Source of the DNA: Ilumatobacteraceae bacterium
GTDB lineage: Bacteria > Actinomycetota > Acidimicrobiia > Acidimicrobiales > Ilumatobacteraceae
Length of the DNA stretch: 10,199 nt
Assembly (NCBI GenBank): GCA_023253435.1
Contig: JALRGJ010000032.1
Span: 306-10,504, forward strand
Direction of reading: 5' to 3'
Shown here: positions 1-6,268 of the stretch, piece after piece
Layout: each line of letters begins with the position of its first letter
How positions within the stretch are numbered: position 1 is the first letter of the stretch
Made by a program: the position numbers and the translations under genes
Notes under the pieces: model-generated
What the model saw: only the letters and a program-made list of their open reading frames with translations
Told to the model about the DNA's origin: nothing
Database searches by the model: none

Positions 1-329
1 AAACCCTCCACCATCCCGATTCCCAAAAAACTTGTGTTGCCCAGAACTCCTATGAGCAATAGAGCACCGGTTGTTGAATCAGACCATTGAAAAAGTCGAG
101 ACGCGAGAAGCACCAAAAGCGCTGAAGAAATCATGGATAGCCATGCCACAGCCACCGGAGTCAGCAACTCTGAATTGATGTTGATGCGCGAGATCTTGGA
201 GACCACCAAGATGGGGAGCGCACACCACAACACCCATCGATCCGCAATCTTGAGCACTAGGGGATCAGGTTTTCGAATGGAACGTGTAGCCCAACCTAAG
301 ACAAATGCAACGATGACGATGGTGAGCAC
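1..329 (-). CDS. AEC-family (auxin efflux carrier) transporter, N-terminal part, cut by window edge
   Basis: I translated this minus-strand frame by hand: it is open from a GTG at 329 to the window edge (109 full codons) and has an in-frame TAG four codons upstream of the GTG. The product is strongly hydrophobic, with likely membrane segments near residues 2-15, 32-47, 57-76 and 88-107. It carries the hallmarks of the AEC permease family: a short first helix, an 'LWCALPILVVSKI' segment like the usual 'ALPALLF' helix, and 'GNTSFLGIG' matching the conserved 'GNTGFLG' of the fourth segment. Members are inner-membrane transporters of small carboxylates such as malate, or of unknown substrates; the substrate here cannot be read. 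It diverges from the carboxyltransferase gene across 73 bases. The short plus-strand frame at 133-399 is its shadow. Family assignment is fairly good; the GTG start is the only plausible one in frame. Confidence 0.72.
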   Translation of the reverse strand, partial: MLTIVIVAFVLGWATRSIRKPDPLVLKIADRWVLWCALPILVVSKISRININSELLTPVAVAWLSMISSALLVLLASRLFQWSDSTTGALLLIGVLGNTSFLGIGMVEG

Positions 330-335
330 CTCAAG

Positions 336-341
336 AAACTA
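336..341 (-). promoter_or_regulatory. candidate -10 element of the AEC transporter gene
   Basis: On the minus strand TAGTTT (fits TANNNT) lies 6 bases before the GTG start. This spacing would put transcription start at or next to the start codon, giving a leaderless mRNA. No convincing -35 hexamer is visible, and no Shine-Dalgarno sequence sits at normal distance (GGAAG ends 12 bases upstream). Inference from pattern only. Confidence 0.3.
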
Positions 342-391
342 CTTCCCACAAACACCTATGGCCGAGCAAAAGAGCTGCGTGATCAATGTGG

Positions 392-397
392 GACAAT
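392..397 (+). promoter_or_regulatory. candidate -10 element of the biotinyl-carboxyltransferase gene
   Basis: GACAAT lies 5 bases before the ATG at 403 and matches four of six positions of TATAAT. The same hexamer occurs 6 bases before menB. No -35 match or clear ribosome-binding site is seen. If real, the mRNA would be leaderless or nearly so. Confidence 0.22.
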
Positions 398-402
398 GAC
401 CT

Positions 403-2235
403 ATGGCCGCAAATCAGCACTCCATCACCTCCCCCATCCTGGGCACCGTCTTTAAGGTGAAGGTCAACATTGGCGATCAAGTTTCTGCACAACAAGAAAT
501 TGTGATTTTGGAGTCAATGAAAATGGAACATCCAGTGGAGGCTGGAGTTGATGGCACCATCACACAGATTCATATCTCGGAAGGCGACACCATTAACACA
601 GGTCAGATACTTGTGTCACTGGAGCCAGGCAAAGTAGATAATTCATCACCCACTCAGCAAAAGGTCACCACTTCTTCTGAAAGAGCGGACCTTGCAAAAC
701 TCAGGGAACGTAAGCGACTGACCACAGATGAAGCTCGACCAGATGCTGTACAGAAGCGCGCGCAAAAAGGTCAACGCACTGCCCGCGCCAACATTTCTGA
801 TCTCGTTGATGAAGGCTCCTTTGTTGAATACGGAACATATGCAATTGCAGCCCAGCGTCAGCGTCGAGATGTAGAAGATCTCATAGCAAACACACCAACT
901 GAAGGTCTCGTGGGAGGACTCGCTCGAGTAAATGGTCATCAGTTTTCAGAAGATGATGCTCGCATTGCCGTTGCTTCCTACGACTACACAGTTCTGGCAG
1001 GCACACAAGGTTTCATTAACCACCGAAAAAAGGATCGACTGTTCTCTCTTACAGAGCAACTGAAACTTCCTTTTGTGTTGTTTGCTGAAGGCGGCGGTGG
1101 CCGACCAGGCGACACTGATGCTGCTGGAGTGGCAGGCCTAGACGGACCAGCATTTGCTCTATTTGCGCGCCTCTCTGGTTTAGTCCCTCTGGTGGGGATT
1201 ACATCTGGTTACTGCTTTGCAGGAAACGCGGCATTGCTTGGATGTTGCGATGTCATCATTGCAACGGAGAACTCCAATATTGGGATGGCGGGTCCCGCAA
1301 TGATTGAAGGCGGCGGGTTAGGAATTGTAAAACCAACCGACATCGGACCGATTGATGTTCAAACCATCAACGGTGTTGTTGATGTTCGAGTTGCCAATGA
1401 AACTGAAGCCGTCGCGGTGGCAAAGAAATACTTAAGCTTCTTTCAAGGAGCGACTTCGAACTGGAAGCGACACGATGATCACATTATGCGAGATCTTGTA
1501 CCAGAACAACGCACTCGTATCTATGACGTCAGAAAAGTCATTGATGCTTTGGCAGACATTGATTCAGCTCTCGAACTCCGCCCCACCTTCGGAATCGGAA
1601 TTGTCACAACTCTTATGCGCATTGAAGGACGACCAGTTGGCGTTATTGCCAACAACCCTGCGCATCTCGGAGGCGCAATTGATTCCGATGCCGCCGACAA
1701 AGCATCTCGTTTCATACAACTCTGTGATGCATACGACTTACCAATTGTGAGTTTGTGTGACACACCTGGCTTTATGGTGGGGCCAGAAGCGGAGAAGTCT
1801 GCACAAGTTCGACACTTTGGCCGAATGTTTGTTACTGCAGGAAGCATCACCGTTCCATGGGTCACCATTGTGTTGCGCAAGGGCTACGGACTTGGCGCTA
1901 TGGCTATGGCGGGTGGAGGGTTTCATTCCAATGCCATGACTGTCTCATGGCCAACCGGAGAATTTGGCGGAATGGGACTAGAAGGTGCTGTACGCCTTGG
2001 CTACAGAAAAGAACTTGAGTCAATCTCAGATGAGAATGAACGCGCCGAGCTAGAAGCAAAATTAATCGCTCGTGCGTATGAGCACGGTAGTGCCCTCAAT
2101 ATGGCAACACATGTTGAGATTGATGACGTCATTGATCCAGCTGAAACCCGCCAACGAATTAGAGCCATTGTGGGTTCTACAAAGTCATGGCGTGCGCGAG
2201 AGGGCAAAAAACGCCCCATGGTTGACTCTTGGTAA
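403..2235 (+). CDS. Fused biotin carrier (BCCP) / acyl-CoA carboxyltransferase protein
   Basis: This 610-residue protein joins two modules of a biotin-dependent acyl-CoA carboxylase. Residues 1-75 form a biotinyl domain; the motif ESMKMEHPV places the biotinylated lysine at K40. The domain resembles the small free-standing carriers of actinobacteria (TB7.3 type). A polar Ser/Thr/Gln linker (about 76-95) leads to a complete carboxyltransferase of about 500 residues. Its N-half has the glycine-rich AEGGGGRPGDTD (229-240) and 'GYCFAGNAALLGCCD' (269-283). Its C-half has 'NNPAHLGGAIDSDAADKA' (417-434), 'DTPGFMVG' (453-460) and 'KGYGLGAMAMAGGG' (493-506), the acyl-CoA and biotin binding core. It should transfer carboxylate from carboxybiotin to an acyl-CoA in the cytoplasm, using a biotin carboxylase encoded elsewhere. 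The carrier-then-CT order resembles the C-terminal half of single-chain long-chain acyl-CoA carboxylases. The substrate (acetyl-, propionyl- or longer acyl-CoA) is not determinable. The start is chosen because the biotinyl fold begins right after it. Confidence 0.9.
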   Translation: MAANQHSITSPILGTVFKVKVNIGDQVSAQQEIVILESMKMEHPVEAGVDGTITQIHISEGDTINTGQILVSLEPGKVDNSSPTQQKVTTSSERADLAKLRERKRLTTDEARPDAVQKRAQKGQRTARANISDLVDEGSFVEYGTYAIAAQRQRRDVEDLIANTPTEGLVGGLARVNGHQFSEDDARIAVASYDYTVLAGTQGFINHRKKDRLFSLTEQLKLPFVLFAEGGGGRPGDTDAAGVAGLDGPAFALFARLSGLVPLVGITSGYCFAGNAALLGCCDVIIATENSNIGMAGPAMIEGGGLGIVKPTDIGPIDVQTINGVVDVRVANETEAVAVAKKYLSFFQGATSNWKRHDDHIMRDLVPEQRTRIYDVRKVIDALADIDSALELRPTFGIGIVTTLMRIEGRPVGVIANNPAHLGGAIDSDAADKASRFIQLCDAYDLPIVSLCDTPGFMVGPEAEKSAQVRHFGRMFVTAGSITVPWVTIVLRKGYGLGAMAMAGGGFHSNAMTVSWPTGEFGGMGLEGAVRLGYRKELESISDENERAELEAKLIARAYEHGSALNMATHVEIDDVIDPAETRQRIRAIVGSTKSWRAREGKKRPMVDSW

Positions 2236-2245
2236 GAAGAAAATC

Positions 2246-2767
2246 TTAAAAGGCGCTCATGCAGATAGTGAGTTGCCGCGCAAATTCATCGTCCACAATG
2301 ACATCGGAATTTGGCGAGAACTTCTCATGAATTTTGGCAGCGCTTGCTGTGCCCACAACTGTGCCACCAAGCAACGTCAGTAATTCTGAGGTAGCAGAGA
2401 TTGCATGCACTCCACCACCTGGCCCAGGAGTTGTAGAGATCACCATGGATTTCTTGCCCAAGATGGCTCCAGCCATCATCGGACGTGAAGCCCAGTCAAC
2501 AATATTCTTTGTGGCCGCAGAATATGAGTGGTTGTACTCGGGAGTTGCAAAGATGACTCCATCAGCTTCTGCTACCGCTGCACGAAGAGCTGCCACAATC
2601 GGTGGAACTGTTTCACCATCGAGATCACCGTTGTACATAGGTAGTTCGGTGGTGTCGAAAAAGGCGATATGGACATCATCGGGCGCAAGAGCAGGCAATG
2701 CTCGCAACACACGTGTGTTGAAGGAATCTTTGCGGAGTGAACCAGAGAAGGCGATCAGTGTTGTCAT
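2246..2767 (-). CDS. NAD(P)H-dependent FMN reductase family flavoprotein
   Basis: The 173-residue product has a flavodoxin-like fold typical of the NADPH-dependent FMN reductase family (azoreductase, chromate/quinone reductase relatives). Visible are the FMN-phosphate loop GSLRKDSFN (9-17), the signature 'TPEYNHSYSAATKNIVDW' (75-92) that contacts the isoalloxazine ring, and the TTPGPGGG loop (112-119). It is a cytoplasmic enzyme passing electrons from NAD(P)H to FMN, quinones or similar acceptors; the physiological acceptor is unknown. I chose ATG at 2767 rather than the in-frame ATG at 2806, because the family begins directly with the first beta-strand and because this ATG overlaps the upstream stop as ATGA, indicating translational coupling. 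It ends 10 bases from the convergent carboxyltransferase gene. The C-terminus is slightly short for the family. Confidence 0.88.
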   Translation of the reverse strand: MTTLIAFSGSLRKDSFNTRVLRALPALAPDDVHIAFFDTTELPMYNGDLDGETVPPIVAALRAAVAEADGVIFATPEYNHSYSAATKNIVDWASRPMMAGAILGKKSMVISTTPGPGGGVHAISATSELLTLLGGTVVGTASAAKIHEKFSPNSDVIVDDEFARQLTICMSAF

Positions 2768-3219
2768 CGCCGATGAACGATACGGAGTCCGTTGTGGGTA
2801 TCCCACATCGTCACAACAAGTTCTTCATCTTCTACTTCCACAAGATGACAAGACGTCAACTCCACCGCATAAAAAACTCCCTCGGAGGGTACGTCTGGCT
2901 TCCACTTGGCAACCTGAGACAAGCTCAGCGCTTGTGCCCTGCCCCGAACACTTGCATCTCCCCCTTCGAGATTCTCTGACAGTGGAGCGGAATACACCGA
3001 TAATCGAGGATCTCGCTGCACATCCTCTACCTTTCTGGCACCCAACATGCTTCCCCACCACATCACTCCATCATGAAAAAAGACATTGATTCCACTCAGG
3101 CGCGGAGCACCATGAGAATCCAGAGTCCCCAAAACATGATGAGGGTGTGCCTCAAATCGGGCGCGTATTTTGGATGCCAGGTCTGGAGATTCTGCTTCAA
3201 ACTGTGACCATTGCACCAT
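2764..3219 (-). CDS. Pyridoxamine 5'-phosphate oxidase-like (FMN/F420-binding split barrel) protein
   Basis: The 151-residue product matches the PNPOx-like split-barrel family common in actinobacteria. The N-terminal 'WSQFEAESPDLASKIRARFE' (4-23) is followed by the barrel strands 'HHVLGTLDSHGAPRLSG' (27-43), 'VMWWGSMLGARKVEDVQRDPR' split across 52-72, and 'ASVRGRAQAL' (89-98). Such proteins bind FMN or F420, or only heme or nothing, so cofactor and reaction are open; it need not act on vitamin B6. Two starts are possible: ATG at 3243 (159 residues) and ATG at 3219. I prefer 3219, since family members start a few residues before the 'W..F' motif and a TATCCT hexamer lies 7 bases before it. It overlaps the FMN reductase gene by four bases (ATGA), so the two are surely co-transcribed and probably translationally coupled; the reductase may keep this protein's flavin reduced (inference). 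Confidence 0.82.
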   Translation of the reverse strand: MVQWSQFEAESPDLASKIRARFEAHPHHVLGTLDSHGAPRLSGINVFFHDGVMWWGSMLGARKVEDVQRDPRLSVYSAPLSENLEGGDASVRGRAQALSLSQVAKWKPDVPSEGVFYAVELTSCHLVEVEDEELVVTMWDTHNGLRIVHRR

Positions 3220-3226
3220 AGGTTTC

Positions 3227-3232
3227 AGGATA
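3227..3232 (-). promoter_or_regulatory. candidate -10 element of the PNPOx-like/FMN reductase unit
   Basis: TATCCT on the minus strand, 7 bases before the preferred ATG at 3219, fits TANNNT and would yield a leaderless or near-leaderless transcript. It would lie inside the coding region if the upstream ATG at 3243 were used. No -35 match is seen. Confidence 0.33.
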
Positions 3233-3245
3233 AGAGTTTGCATGA

Positions 3246-3251
3246 GACAAT
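3246..3251 (+). promoter_or_regulatory. candidate -10 element of menB
   Basis: GACAAT ends 6 bases before the GTG start of menB, in the 38-base divergent gap shared with the flavin unit. It is identical in sequence and nearly in spacing to the hexamer before the carboxyltransferase gene. No purine-rich ribosome-binding site occurs at usual spacing. Pattern-based inference. Confidence 0.25.
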
Positions 3252-3257
3252 AACGAG

Positions 3258-4160
3258 GTGACTATTTCCCCCATATTCGATTCCTCCGCCTGGCGCGAAG
3301 TAGAAGGATTCTCATTTACCGACATCACCTACCACCGTGCGATAGAGCAAGGCACGGTTCGAATTGCCTTTAATCGCCCAGAGGTGCGCAATGCATTTCG
3401 TCCCCACACGGTAGATGAGTTGTACACCGCACTCGATCACGCACGTATGTCTACGGATGTGGGATGCGTGTTGCTCACCGGAAACGGACCATCACCCAAA
3501 GACGGTGGCTGGGCATTCTGTAGTGGAGGCGACCAACGCATCCGAGGCAAAGACGGATATAAATATGCCGAAGGTGAAACAGAAGACACCGTGAATAAAG
3601 GAAGAGCTGGCCGCCTTCATATTTTGGAGGTTCAACGACTCATTCGTTTTATGCCAAAAGTTGTCATTTGTGTTGTGCCTGGTTGGGCAGCTGGAGGAGG
3701 CCACAGTTTGCATGTGGTGAGCGATCTCACTCTGGCAAGTAAAGAGCACGCTCGTTTTAAACAAACTGATGCTGATGTGGCCTCTTTTGATGGAGGTTAT
3801 GGCTCTGCGTATCTCGCTCGGATGGTTGGTCAAAAGTTTGCCCGAGAAATATTTTTCTTGGGCCGCGAATATTCCGCCGATGAAATGAAAGCCATGGGGG
3901 CAGTGAATGAGGTTGTCCCCCATGCAGAACTAGAAAAAGTTGCGTTGCAATGGGCAAAAGAAATAAATGGCAAGAGCCCCACGGCACAAAGAATGTTGAA
4001 GTTTGCGTTCAATTTGGTTGATGACGGCTTGGTAGGCCAACAAGTTTTCGCCGGTGAAGCCACACGACTTGCGTACGGAACGGATGAAGCTGCAGAAGGT
4101 CGTGAATCATTCTTAGAAAAGCGAGACCCCGACTGGTCACCATTCCCCTGGTATTACTAA
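3258..4160 (+). CDS. menB: 1,4-dihydroxy-2-naphthoyl-CoA synthase
   Basis: MenB is the crotonase-fold enzyme that closes the ring of o-succinylbenzoyl-CoA to dihydroxynaphthoyl-CoA in menaquinone synthesis. The 300-residue product aligns over its full length with the mycobacterial form: 'AWREVEGFSFTDITYHRA' (11-28), 'RPEVRNAFRPHTVDELY' (40-56), 'FCSGGDQRIRG' (87-97, CoA loop and oxyanion hole), 'GWAAGGGHSLHVVSDLTLAS' (142-161), 'FKQTDADVASFDGGYGS' (167-183), and the C-terminal 'SFLEKRDPDWSPFPWYY' (284-300) that completes a neighbour's active site. Asp178 is the conserved catalytic aspartate of SFDGG. Asp171 (QTD) marks the bicarbonate-independent MenB type, where E. coli has glycine plus bound bicarbonate. 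The GTG start fits the known N-terminus. Other men genes are not in the window. A TrmH-family methyltransferase gene follows after 7 bases. Confidence 0.95.
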   Translation: MTISPIFDSSAWREVEGFSFTDITYHRAIEQGTVRIAFNRPEVRNAFRPHTVDELYTALDHARMSTDVGCVLLTGNGPSPKDGGWAFCSGGDQRIRGKDGYKYAEGETEDTVNKGRAGRLHILEVQRLIRFMPKVVICVVPGWAAGGGHSLHVVSDLTLASKEHARFKQTDADVASFDGGYGSAYLARMVGQKFAREIFFLGREYSADEMKAMGAVNEVVPHAELEKVALQWAKEINGKSPTAQRMLKFAFNLVDDGLVGQQVFAGEATRLAYGTDEAAEGRESFLEKRDPDWSPFPWYY

Positions 4161-4167
4161 CCCGTCA

Positions 4168-4965
4168 ATGATCTTTTCCGTAGATAGCCCACATGATGAG
4201 CGACTTGATCCGTTTCGTTGGAGAGACAGACAATTAGCCAGCAAATTAGACCGCCAAGAATCTGTCGGGGCTGGTTTATTTGTTGCAGAGGGTGACCTTG
4301 TCGTTCAGCGTGCACTGGATTCAGGTTGCACACCTCAAGCACTCCTATGCGACGAAGCAATGGGTGAACATTTTTCGATAACTTTGCCAAACGTTGATAT
4401 TTACATCGCGAGTGAGGAGTTTCGGCGAGAAATCACCGGACTTGGAGTACCACTACGGGCCACCGGACTTTTTAATCGGCCACCTCTTCGTGACCCTCAT
4501 GAACTCGTTGCACAAGCGCAACGAATCGTTGTCGCAGAAGCTGTCGATAATCCCACCAATCTCGGAGCAATTACTCGAAGCGCCGTAGCGCTCGGATGGG
4601 ATGCGCTCATTTTGTGTGCCGGGAGTGCTGATCCACTTGCGCGCAGAGCGCTACGGGTGTCAATGGGAACAGGTCTGCTACTTCCCTTCGCACGACTCAC
4701 GGATAACGACAGTCTTCATGAACTATGTAGATCTCACGGATGTACGTCTTTTGCTCTCACGCCACACTCTGGCGCAACTGATCTAGCGGAAATCACGGTG
4801 TCTGATCAACAAAAAGTTGCTCTCATGTTTGGCAGCGAGCGAGATGGACTTACTGTGAATTCAATGAACAACGCCGACCACTTAGTGAGAATTCCTATGT
4901 ATTCAGGAGTGGATTCACTCAATGTGGGAGCCGCCGCCGCCATTGCGTTGTACCACTTGCGTTAA
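4168..4965 (+). CDS. TrmH/SpoU-family (SPOUT) RNA 2'-O-methyltransferase
   Basis: The 265-residue product has an N-terminal substrate-binding domain (about 15-105, 'GLFVAEGDLVVQRAL' at 36-50, like the SpoU substrate-binding domain) and a C-terminal knotted SPOUT domain. Three SpoU motifs are visible: motif 1 'EAVDNPTNLGAITRSAVALG' (124-143) with the conserved Asn131 and Arg137, motif 2 'LMFGSERDGLTV' (219-230, usually GNEGxGL), and motif 3 'IPMYSGVDSLNVGAAAAIALY' split across 242-262. It should transfer a methyl group from S-adenosylmethionine to a ribose 2'-OH of tRNA or rRNA; the target nucleotide cannot be told. It lies 7 bases after menB and probably shares its mRNA. No strong ribosome-binding site precedes the ATG. 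Its stop overlaps that of the convergent globin gene in a single TTAA. Confidence 0.88.
   Translation: MIFSVDSPHDERLDPFRWRDRQLASKLDRQESVGAGLFVAEGDLVVQRALDSGCTPQALLCDEAMGEHFSITLPNVDIYIASEEFRREITGLGVPLRATGLFNRPPLRDPHELVAQAQRIVVAEAVDNPTNLGAITRSAVALGWDALILCAGSADPLARRALRVSMGTGLLLPFARLTDNDSLHELCRSHGCTSFALTPHSGATDLAEITVSDQQKVALMFGSERDGLTVNSMNNADHLVRIPMYSGVDSLNVGAAAAIALYHLR
4962..4965. other. shared TTAA: overlapping stop codons of two convergent genes
   Basis: The palindrome TTAA supplies TAA on the plus strand (4963-4965) for the RNA methyltransferase and TAA on the minus strand (4964-4962) for glbO. No hairpin terminator fits between the genes, so each transcript must run into the 3' end of the other or end by factor-dependent termination. 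Confidence 0.95.
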
Positions 4966-5357
4966 TTGTTGCGTAAATGTTCTGCTGCATTCACCATATA
5001 GTTTGCTAGCTCTTTCACCACATATTCCTGCTCAGACTCTGGAATGTGATCAATCATCGCCTCAATGGCTGTTGCCATATGCATGAGCCAATGGTCTCGC
5101 TCTGAAGCAGAGATGGTGAATACATTGTGACGCATTCGCAATGCCGGATGCCCACGTTGCTCCAAATAGTCATGAGGGCCACCCCAATACTGGGAAAGAA
5201 ACATCGATAATCGCTTACGAGCTTCTTGTGTGTCAGATCCCTCTGGATACATAGAGATGAGGACTTGATCTCTCTCTACCCCGTCATAGAACACATCGAC
5301 CAACTTCACAAAGAAGTCGGCACCAACAATCTCGTACAGACTGCGTTCAGAATTCAT
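4962..5357 (-). CDS. glbO: Group II truncated hemoglobin
   Basis: The 131-residue product is a 2-on-2 globin of the trHbO class. Key residues sit where expected: Tyr B10 (Y24 in FYDGV), Tyr CD1 (Y37 in MYPEG), the proximal heme ligand His F8 (H77 in LRMRH) and the group II hallmark Trp G8 (W90 in HWLMHM). The motif 'SQYWGGPHDYLEQRGHPALR' (55-74) is typical. Such globins bind O2 with high affinity and are linked to O2 or NO chemistry or peroxidase-like detoxification, often near the membrane in mycobacteria; the exact role here is inferred only by family. The start ATG lies 3 bases after the stop of the crotonase gene, so the two are co-transcribed, and the ribosome-binding region falls in the crotonase 3' end. 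The length is normal, with an extended C-terminal helix. Confidence 0.95.
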   Translation of the reverse strand: MNSERSLYEIVGADFFVKLVDVFYDGVERDQVLISMYPEGSDTQEARKRLSMFLSQYWGGPHDYLEQRGHPALRMRHNVFTISASERDHWLMHMATAIEAMIDHIPESEQEYVVKELANYMVNAAEHLRNN

Positions 5358-5360
5358 AAA

Positions 5361-6221
5361 TCAGAAAAACTCAGGCTCTTCCCAATTTGGAAAAATATCT
5401 GGCAACCCACTACTTACCTTGTCTGGATAGACAGCATCGCGTTTTTCAAGGAAGCTCACTACGCCCTCTTTTGAGTCGGCGCTCTTTCCGCGCTCCATGA
5501 TTCCCCGAGAATCCACTCTGTGCGCATCCATGGGGTGAGATGCTCCCAACATGCGCCATAACATCTTGCGCGATAACGCGACAGAAACTGGAGCGGTGTT
5601 GTCGGCTATTTCCCTCGCCAAACCATACGCCACCGACAAAAGATCGTCAGGAGAATGCACACTTCGGACAAGACCTCCATCCTTAGCTTCGTCTGCAGGA
5701 AAAACACGCCCGGTGTATACCCATTCTGTTGCCTGCTGAATGCCTACGAGGCGTGGAAGGAAATATGACGAACATGCCTCAGGAACAATTCCTCGTTTTG
5801 CAAAAACAAAACCAAATTTTGCATTGTCGCTCGCAATACGGATATCCATGGGGAGTGTCATCGTGACTCCTACTCCCACCGCTGCACCATTGATTGCGCC
5901 AATGACTGGCTTCAGGCTGTTGAAGATACGAAGCGCAACCAAACCGCCACCATCACGAGGCACCCCTTGTTTTGTCTGCACATCGGAGCCGCCTTTTGAG
6001 AAAGTGTCCCCACCAGAAGAAAGATCTGCACCTGCGCAGTAGGCACGTCCCGCACCCGTGAATACCACGACCTTCACATCGTCGTTGGCATCCGTGTGAT
6101 CAAGTGCCTCAATAATTTCGTACATCATTCGGCCAGTGAACGCATTCATTTTGTCTGGCCTGTTCAGAGTGATTGTTGCTATTCCATCTGAAATATTGAG
6201 AAGGATGTCTTGAAATTCCAT
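5361..6221 (-). CDS. Enoyl-CoA hydratase/isomerase (crotonase) family protein
   Basis: The 286-residue crotonase has the CoA loop 'AYCAGADLSSGG' (60-71) and the second oxyanion region 'AINGAAVGVGVTM' (109-121), then 'DIRIASDNAKFGFVFAKRG' (126-144). Aligned with rat mitochondrial enoyl-CoA hydratase, the two catalytic glutamates (E144, E164) are replaced by Thr120 and Phe140, so classical hydratase activity is unlikely. Instead Glu148 lies in VPEACSSYFLP (147-156), which resembles the 'PEGCSSY' of the peroxisomal delta3,delta2-enoyl-CoA isomerase (ECI2) that carries the isomerase glutamate. Handling of double bonds in unsaturated acyl-CoAs is therefore plausible, though the substrate is unknown. 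The C-terminal tail 'DIFPNWEEPEFF' extends beyond the usual crotonase end. ATG 6221 is preceded by AGGG at 8 bases, which may be a weak ribosome-binding site or part of a -10. It lies 47 bases after ftsX and 3 before glbO. Confidence 0.9.
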   Translation of the reverse strand: MEFQDILLNISDGIATITLNRPDKMNAFTGRMMYEIIEALDHTDANDDVKVVVFTGAGRAYCAGADLSSGGDTFSKGGSDVQTKQGVPRDGGGLVALRIFNSLKPVIGAINGAAVGVGVTMTLPMDIRIASDNAKFGFVFAKRGIVPEACSSYFLPRLVGIQQATEWVYTGRVFPADEAKDGGLVRSVHSPDDLLSVAYGLAREIADNTAPVSVALSRKMLWRMLGASHPMDAHRVDSRGIMERGKSADSKEGVVSFLEKRDAVYPDKVSSGLPDIFPNWEEPEFF

Positions 6222-6227
6222 GACTTG

Positions 6228-6233
6228 ACCCTA
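6228..6233 (-). promoter_or_regulatory. candidate -10 element of the crotonase-glbO pair, overlapping a possible weak ribosome-binding site
   Basis: TAGGGT on the minus strand ends 6 bases before the ATG at 6221 and fits TANNNT. The contained AGGG could instead serve as a short Shine-Dalgarno sequence in an mRNA read through from ftsX. The two readings predict different transcripts and cannot be separated by eye. Confidence 0.27.
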
Positions 6234-6268
6234 GTAAGGCCGCCACTTACCCAACGAGTGAGAGATCT

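Noticed and set aside
133..399. Plus-strand frame of 88 codons just before the carboxyltransferase gene
   Set aside because: The opposite strand encodes a hydrophobic AEC-type transporter with family motifs; the plus frame is low in structure and looks like its shadow.
2233..2248. TAAGA/TCTTA inverted repeat between the convergent carboxyltransferase and FMN reductase genes as a terminator
   Set aside because: Only five A/T-rich base pairs, formed by the two stop codons and neighbours; too weak for an intrinsic terminator.
2334..3089. Long plus-strand frame (251 codons) opposite the FMN reductase and PNPOx-like genes
   Set aside because: It lies antisense to two well-supported, motif-bearing genes, its translation shows no recognisable domain and it crosses their junction; it is a codon-use shadow.
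4956..4974. Repeated TTGCGT around the shared stop codons
   Set aside because: A six-base direct repeat is expected by chance and forms no hairpin.
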